DNA of 64,000 bases from Cyathus striatus. Taxonomy: Eukaryota > Basidiomycota > Agaricomycetes > Agaricales > Nidulariaceae. The notes under the pieces are model-generated. The model was not told the DNA's origin. It saw only the letters and a program-made list of their open reading frames with translations, and did not search any database. The stretch spans positions 3,038,001-3,102,000 of the forward strand of contig JAOVFP010000004.1 of assembly GCA_025738555.1 (NCBI GenBank), read 5' to 3'. Shown piece after piece: positions 57,802-64,000 of this stretch (the stretch's first letter is position 1; every line of letters begins with the position of its first letter). The position numbers and the translations under genes are program-made.

Positions 57802-59263
57802 ATTGCTGGAAGAGCAAAAATTGCATCATTGCTCCCTACCAGTACGATACTTAAGAATTCTTCACGTCTGTGCTGTATCGACGTCTATGGTATTGCGATG
57901 TATTAGAAATATTTTTCTAGTGCCATGACAGCACCACTCCATGTCATTCGTGTATATGCTTTTAGTGCAGAATTTTACGCGGCGGCATAGTAGAGGAATA
58001 CTCCAGAACATATCTAAGTGTTTCACATCGCCACACGAATCGATTTTACTTTACGAGCCTTGAGCCCGTCGGAATCATTTATGCAATGAGGAGATATTAT
58101 GCAGTATGCTATAGGGAGAAAAGAGAGATTACAATTGCGGTTAAGGAAAAGTATATAGACGGAGTCGTACAATGAAGATTGTCTGGACCTCCTTGAATGA
58201 TGTAAAGCGCACAGCTTGCTGATTCCCTTAGCCGTCTAGATGCGTGATGATTAAACTTCATAAGCTATGCAAGGCGAAGAACATATTTAGTATGTTATAG
58301 TATAATCAGAAAAAGTACAATTGTGGTTAAAAATAATATATAGACGACGTACAATGAAGACTGCCCGGACGCAGCCCCTTGAGTAACACAGCTTGCTGAT
58401 TTCCTTAGCCGCCTAGAGGCGTAATGACTCAAATTCATCATTCCATTCTAAGCCGGATGTCTTTTAAAACAAACAGGAAGAACTAATTTCAGGAATTAGT
58501 ATCACAGCAATGAGAGAAAAGTGGGCGCACAAGCTACAGCGTTCATGATATGCATTTGATAATCATGAGGCGGAATGATAATTCTGTTCAGAGTCATGGT
58601 TTCAGGTCCTGGAGGTGGCTCTATCGATAATTATGCATTGTTGTGGATATATTGGAGCAGAAAGAGTAATGCTCTAAAGACAAAAGCGATACCAGTTAAC
58701 AGTTCTGCGGATGAAATCTAGATGGTCCCTAACATGGCCTAATTTCATTGGGGCTGATCTTGTGCAAGTCGAACCACGTTGAAATTTTCAATAAGTATTC
58801 CACTGGCTGTTAAGCTGTTAATTAGCTGTAGTGGGAGAAGGTGAGAAGAAGGAAGAAGTCGTGAAGATGAACCATTTCTTGTATTTATGTCTCCGGTACA
58901 GGATCGGCGCCGCGATGTCGGGACCCTTAGGACCGATCGTTATTTCCGACGTTGAAATTTTCGTCTGTGATAGAGAAGCAGTAGAGAAATCGTAAATGAT
59001 AGTTGTGCATGCGTTCCAAGAGAAAAGAAAGACTTCAAAAGATTTATGATAAGAAGTTGTGGGCGCAAGGTGGGCGCGGCTTGGGCGCGCGCGAGAGAAT
59101 GCCGGTTTTGCCGAGCCTATCGCCATTGGCACTCAGAATAAATAACAGTACATAAACGACGGGCGTGCGGTTATAAACCTCTACAGCTGCTTTTGTCATT
59201 GCTTTTGTCACTAGGTATACGCAACATACTTAAACGGCAAATATAATATATATGTTTGTTGCT
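57802..59263. other. Intergenic with a tandem duplication, no supported gene
   Basis: Contains the 165-bp direct duplication described separately. The minus ORF 58818-59132 (104 codons) has no motif. Confidence 0.4.
58097..58440 (+). repeat. About 165-bp tandem duplication
   Basis: 58097-58262 and 58284-58440 share TATATAGACG, GTACAATGAAGA, ACAGCTTGCTGATT and CCTTAGCCG with about 20% divergence and similar spacing. No coding frame is shared. Conserved short blocks within diverged copies could reflect a small RNA, but no C/D or H/ACA snoRNA box order is satisfied on either strand. Confidence 0.7.
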
Positions 59264-59735
59264 CTACGAAAGGCTGTTGTCTCTTCCTTGCTTTGCATCC
59301 TGTAATTCGTCCCCGATAGGCCCCCCGGTGGCAGTTTCATCAATTAAACCACGCTCGTTTGCGTTATCACCAGTCTGTGGTGTGTGTGTTCCAGCGCGCT
59401 CAATATAACCTCGTTGAGCTCTATCAGACCATACATTCTTCGGTGGGCCATATTCGCCTGATGATGTGGCTGTAAAATGATAAATTAGACTCAACTAAGC
59501 GCCTGACTGGTATCACATCAAATTCAATGCAAAGTCTCATACTTACAATCACCTGGAGGCGGGTAGTTGCCAGCTGTGCCGAGGGCACTATGTCCTGCAG
59601 TTTCTTCTCCTTGATTCTCCTGTTGAATAGTTACAGCTTTGAAAATCATTGAGCATAGATCTGGCGGCGATACTGACAAGACATACGATCATCATCTACC
59701 CGTGTTTGATAGCGTTCGGCTTGTTGTTGACTCAT
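59264..59735 (-). CDS. Small hydrophilic, probably disordered protein
   Basis: Start MSQQQAERYQTRVDDD at 59735; middle exon QQENQGEETAGHSALGTAGN; last exon SSGEYGPPKNVWSDRAQRGY..NERGLIDETATGGPIGDELQ, ending NSLS at 59264 (about 115 aa). Rich in Gly, Gln, Asp and Glu, with no hydrophobic core, resembling stress-type hydrophilin proteins. No domain recognised. The downstream neighbour in the same orientation is also Gly/Ser-rich and shares SGEYG, so the two may be distant relatives. Confidence 0.55.
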
Positions 59736-59975
59736 ATTAATGTTCGTTTCTAACTGGTGATATTCGATTTCAAGGGGATGGTGTAAAGATACAGTTGGGA
59801 AATAGCTTAGTGTACTACAGGAGTACAGGAGTTATATATATACAATGACATTATAAGTGGAGAAAAAAGATGCCGTCGTATCAGTGACATCAACACATCA
59901 TGATACTCGACAGTGAAAATCTTTCATGAACGTCGAGTTTCGACAATTTGTCAACCAAGCACTGTAGTTTTAAAA

Positions 59976-61014
59976 TTAGATAATGGAACCAGCCCCCGAG
60001 CCAGCACCTGGATGCGGGTCATTCCTATGCTTGATGTCTCGCGCTGCATCCTGGGCAGCGTTTTTCACGGCACCAAGTATGCCCGTACGACCCGCTGCAG
60101 GCGGGACAGTCGAGTGAGCTACAGCAGTCCGAGAAAAGTATTACCATTGAGGATACGCACATCCAGAGCCAGCGACGGGCTGTCGTGCACCTTGCGTCGC
60201 CTCGCCGAGTGTTCTACCACGTGAGGCGCCTCTTGCTCCCGCAGCCCCAGAAACGCCAGAAACTGCATTCACCACAAATCTTCGGTAAGGAAACAGAAAA
60301 ATAAAGAGAACAGCACGACAACATACATGCTCCAGGGGCAGCGCCGCTAATGGTTGCACTGATGGGTGCACCAAAGTCACTGGAACGGTTTCCGTAGCCC
60401 GTTTGATCATCTGGAAAATGCTGTGAACCCTTGCCCGAGGGGAACTAAACGAGCACCTACAACCGGACCTGTCCACTGCTTGTGGGCCCGTGGTTCCAGA
60501 GCCGACACCTTCAAAGCCAGGTAGCCCGGAGCTGCTTAAGTCACTACCAGGACCAATCCCTGTGGAAGACGTGGTATTGCCTGCAGCGCGCTCCTGTTGA
60601 CCAGTAACTAATAGCACGGATTAACAGCATTGAGGAAAAGAAATGGAAGCAGCACCCACTGCCAGGAGAACGAGAAGACCGAGTCTGACTGGACGATCCC
60701 CAGCCGGTGGACCCGGAAACGGGACTTGGCTGGCGGTTGACTGAGGGAACGAAAAATGAAGAGATTAACAGCATGCCACAGGCGCGACAAGAACGTGCGT
60801 ACTATTACTAGCCAGAGGGGAATTGCCCCCTACACCAGTACCTGTGAGTCCGCTGCTGATTTCTTCTCCAATGTTGTCCTGACCTCGCGTACGCCCTGAT
60901 AGATAATACTCCGCTGAGTATGGGGAATGGAGCACGGTTTAGAGCATAACACCTACGACTTCCTCCTGTTCCACCTCTCTGGTAACCATACTCACCGGAA
61001 CCGCTGTTGCTCAT
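59976..61014 (-). CDS. Gly/Ser-rich disordered protein, about seven exons
   Basis: Start MSNSGSGEYGYQRGGTGG at 61014. Small exons then read RGQDNIGEEISSGLTGTGVG, NRQPSPVSGSTGWGSSSQTR, VTGQQERAAGNTTSSTGIGP, DDQTGYGNRSSDFGAPISAT and VSGVSGAAGARGASRGRTLG. The last exon contains RTGILGAVKNAAQDAARDIK and ends AGSII at 59976. The C-terminal helix GAVKNAAQDAARDI is amphipathic and the only ordered-looking part. All joins use GT..AG, and the frame is open only when spliced. Function unknown; a desiccation or stress hydrophilin is a guess. Confidence 0.6.
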
Positions 61015-61426
61015 AATTGCAGTTGAGGCTTGAAGACGTGTTGTTAGATCGGTAGATTTAGACGATGATGGTTGTTGTTGGTCAAGAGAGGAGATGTGTA
61101 CATCATCATCTTATATGCTGGCTACTGCCAGCGAAGTTGTAAGCAAAAGTATGACATCAAGCAGTGAAGGATGGTCATCATGCCGTCTAGATGGCAGGAG
61201 ATATTCGTAAGTCTTAACGATCATTTATGCAGGTGACACGGTCCGTGCGTTCATGAGATGACGAACAGTAATACCGCACACTGGGGAGGTTGCATCCGTT
61301 TGTAGGCATCAATAAGAATTAATAATTAACGAATGTTTATGATAGTACACTCTATACCCTACCAAAAATATAAGCAGTTACAACGTGTTCGACGCCAAAA
61401 TCGAGTAACTCACTAAATCCATGACT
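61015..61426. other. Intergenic
   Basis: No gene; between the disordered protein's start and the 3' end of the LYR-type gene. Confidence 0.45.
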
Positions 61427-62788
61427 TTACTTTTCTATTGCACTATTCTCCGCGCTACTTTCAGCTTCTAGATTCCTTCTGTTCTCTTCCCGTATGAACT
61501 CTGCAAGCTTGTCAAGCTCCTCCTTCTTCTCTAGCGACTCCTCTTTCTTCCATGCCTCGGGATCACGCAGCTTATGCCCCAACTTCTTCTTCACCTGCGC
61601 AACATACCCAACCTCACTAACCGACCTAGCAATGTGGTCCATGCGTTTCTTCTCAGGCGACATAAGCGCGAGCACATGAGCAGGAGGGCCTTTGCGCATG
61701 CGCTTGAGCGTGTTTTGGAGGATCTCCCCGCGCCGCTCTCGCTCCCTTTCACGCGTCTTGTTCTCGATCTTGTTCCGCCGTGCTTGCTTGATCTGAGCAA
61801 GCAACTCAGGGGAAAGGGGGGTATTAACCCTTTGATCCTCGCGTTCCCTGTACTTCATCAGTTGGGTGATCTTCCATCGGAATGGTTCGACTGGAGTACT
61901 AATATAAGCATATGAAAGCTGGTTGGACGCGCTGTGACAACTTACTCCATTCCTGGTATGGTTCACCGTTGAATATGGCAGGGATGTTTGCTTCGGGGTG
62001 CATCTTTTGCAGACCGTACTCAAATTTAGCTTCTTCAGTGATGTGGCTTATTAAGTCATGCATGGCGTGCAGGATGACGAAGTTGGCTTCGTGTTTACGC
62101 ACACGGTGGCGATACATAGCAGAAATTGCCTTGGGCTGAGGTTTCATGCGCGGTAATGGGGGAAGGAACAATGTAGGGCGCATATAGCCGCCTGTTAGGA
62201 TGGGTCGGGAAGCTAGCTTCGCTTGCCATTTCTGTAAGATGTTAGAGATTGTGGACAAGGGAGCTAGAACCACAAGACGTACCAGCTCTTTCTCCAGCAC
62301 CTTATCGTAATATGCCTGTGTGCGTTTGAGCTCGATCATCCTAGAGTACCGCTCCATGACTTTTCTGAGATGCCCGTCGCCTTCGTTTGCGCGCTTGAAC
62401 ATGTCAAGCCACTAAAAGAGCATTTAGCAGAGTGCAGAGACCAAAAGACGATTAAACTTGCCCTATATCCCCGTAGTAGTTCCTCCTTGGCAATCGAAGG
62501 TTTCATAATGCCACGATTCTTCCTGAACAACATTCCTACACGTAGTCTTATCTGTACTTGACATGATCTCAGCGTTAATTCGCCGTCGGAGCAGGGCAGC
62601 AGAGAACGTACACTTTCGGTTGGTGCATGACGCAAGAGTGCACGAAAAAGTGCTAAAGTGGGCACCGTATGTGCCGGAAGTTTTCCAAAAGTTACTCTAG
62701 CTCGTATTTGGCGTAGAGATGGCGTTTGAAGTGCGAGTTTAGCACGGAGGTTCAGCGATTCCGTGGAAGGTTCATATGCTCCTCCCAT
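61427..62788 (-). CDS. LYR-motif protein, Cup1-like, probably mitochondrial
   Basis: Exons 62788-62462, 62411-62283, 62231-61946 and 61890-61427 give 401 aa in one frame. Intron 1 uses a GC donor (GCAAGT) and TTTTAG acceptor; it restores GYR-WLDMFKRANEGDGHLRKV. The LYR-type helix is LFRALLRHAP with a following MLFRKNRG; the N-terminal 40 residues are basic and helix-prone, like a mitochondrial presequence. The middle has KWQAKLASRPILTGGYMRPT and PRMKPQPKAI. The C-terminal third is a charged coiled region (ARRNKIENKTRERERERRGE). LYR proteins act with the mitochondrial acyl-carrier protein in assembly of iron-sulphur or respiratory complexes. The Cup1-like label rests on overall pattern only. 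The start could be a later ATG. Confidence 0.65.
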
Positions 62789-63601
62789 CCAAGCCTGTGC
62801 TAGAATATAAGTAAGTTATACCAACGATGCTCGTCGTCGTGGCAGTGTCACCACTGCGAGGGTAAATTTGCAAATTATCACGTGATGCGAACGTCAAAAC
62901 TTCAACAAATTTTATTCATATTCTGAATTTGTTCTGAATCCAATCTGAATAACAAATAAGGCCGGCTATCGCCGGCAAAGCCCACTAACTACGATAAAAT
63001 TGAACAAACCAATACAACACTAGATAGGGTAAGCTACGAAGTTGCGAAAGGGACAAAGAATGTTAAAAAAATATAATACGAACAAGTACTTTAAGCATAA
63101 GCAAGGTTGATAGATTTCAAATAAAATCGAAATTGTTATATGAGTACGAACGGGAATTGATACCAATTATTGAAGCAGTGCCTCTGAAAAGGACAAGAGA
63201 AGCGCACGAGCACGAATGTAGATAAGGGTGGGAAGGTAGAGCACTCAAGAAACGGCCTAAGCACAATGCAAAATATAGCCATACTACGACGTAACAAGAG
63301 TTCAAGATAACGGTTCGAGAGTTTGAAAGAGAAGATACAAAGATGCGAGAGCTGAAATGAAATAGCATTCAGTAGATAGGAACATTTCAGTATAATACAT
63401 TGTACAAAAAGCAGGGGCATAATGTGTCGAAGTAAAATAGTTATTTTAAGTAGATACGCTAGGGAGGGACAACCAGAAAATATAGTACAAATTGTTAAAA
63501 GAGAACAGTTCATAAAAATGAAATAGGTAACGGACGAGGGCCAATTTTTGATCACGGCTAAGTAAATGCGGCCATGTTTCCCGAATGTTGTTCAAGGTAC
63601 A
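62789..63601. other. No supported gene
   Basis: AT-rich; the 139-codon minus ORF (63136-63555) is hydrophobic but low-complexity and lacks motifs. Confidence 0.4.
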
Positions 63602-63999
63602 TTATGTCTCATCTATAGCAATATTGTCAACGCCCAAATGTGAGTGACTCCTAAGATTGTTAACAAATTTTTTGAGCAATGCTCGCAGCTGTTTAACAGA
63701 TGCCTCAGAAACATTTATTATTATGCCAAGTACATTTAATAATCGTCGCAAGGGACGTAAATTAATAGAAGGGTTTACAAGCTCCAACACTAACAACTGT
63801 AGACGACAAATTGTTGGCAGATATAATAAGGTGAGGAAGCACAAGATCCATTGGAAATATGTTCAGTTACGGTTACTTGGAGCTCCTCCAAGGAAAAAGA
63901 GTCATGAGAAACAGATAAACCATGTCTAGATGCAAATTCCTCAAGTTCAGGTTTCAACAGACGATCCAAACGATTGAAGATTTCAGGGCTACCGAACTG
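63602..63999 (-). CDS. C-terminal fragment of a SAP-like-repeat protein, cut by window edge
   Basis: From the right edge the minus strand reads FNRLDRLLKPELEEFASRHG then LEELQVTVTEHIS in one frame. A second frame reads LRRLLNVLGIIINVSEASVK and QLRALLKKFVNNLRSH, ending at 63602. Both resemble short SAP-type helix-turn-helix units (KPELEEFASRHGL / LRRLLNVLGI). The frame change near 63790-63850 is either an intron I could not place or decay. Similar SAP-like stretches occur in basidiomycete transposon-linked proteins (from memory, uncertain). Confidence 0.4.
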
Positions 64000-64000
64000 T

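Noticed and set aside
58097..58440. C/D-box snoRNA pair
   Set aside because: TGATGA and CTGA occur but in the wrong order on the plus strand, and no valid pair is found on the minus strand.

Overview
This window is eukaryotic and comes from a filamentous basidiomycete, most likely an Agaricomycete. The genes carry many short introns of about 45-60 bp with GT..AG ends. The protein families are typical of mushrooms: a DUF6535/HEAT giant, a NACHT-type relic, a 7-TM membrane protein of the DUF6533 type, an UstYa/DUF3328 oxidase, and PIF/Harbinger and pogo transposons. One nuclear tRNA-Leu(CAA) with an intron is present. No bacterial features were seen.

Layout. 1-1.56 kb: no recognisable gene. 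1.56-8.45 kb (-): a very large multi-exon DUF6535 membrane protein with a HEAT/ARM-like solenoid. 10.3-13.2 kb (-): two SAM methyltransferases, one general class I and one of the carnosine-N-methyltransferase (N2227) type. 13.3-14.2 kb: MITE-like inverted-repeat elements. 14.8-21.8 kb: the most interesting block. It holds two unknown single-TM proteins, an UstYa-type oxidase, a complete short tyrosinase divergent from it, and a secreted precursor with seven near-identical Kex2-cleavable peptides. This looks like a ribosomally made (dikaritin-like, ustiloxin-type) cyclic-peptide locus. The methyltransferases next door are plausible but unproven partners. 23-24 kb: a broken NACHT gene.

24.7-28.2 kb (-): a Kha1-type K+/H+ antiporter. 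29.2-30.7 kb (-): a decayed steryl-acetyl-hydrolase-like lipase. 30.7-35.9 kb: a PIF/Harbinger transposon with duplicated ends (HARBI1-like nuclease plus DUF6818/Myb-like partner). 36.9-38.8 kb (+): a secreted esterase-like-phytase protein. 38.9-40.0 kb (-): a 7-TM membrane protein. 40.37-44.32 kb: a pogo-type transposon with a TA duplication, carrying a Harbinger-type MITE inserted exactly at the transposase start codon. 45.30-51.47 kb: a 6.2 kb non-autonomous element with a perfect 10-bp target duplication, minisatellite arrays and repeated palindromic modules.

52.2-53.3 kb (+): a HAD phosphatase. 53.6 kb: tRNA-Leu. 55.3-57.8 kb (-): three tandem tiny genes, each a single dsRNA-binding-like domain, the middle one probably decayed. 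59.3-61.0 kb (-): two small disordered proteins. 61.4-62.8 kb (-): a LYR-motif Cup1-like protein. The extreme right edge enters another minus-strand coding region.

All exon joins were worked out by hand from splice signals and reading frame. Family names rest on motif recognition, without any database search.
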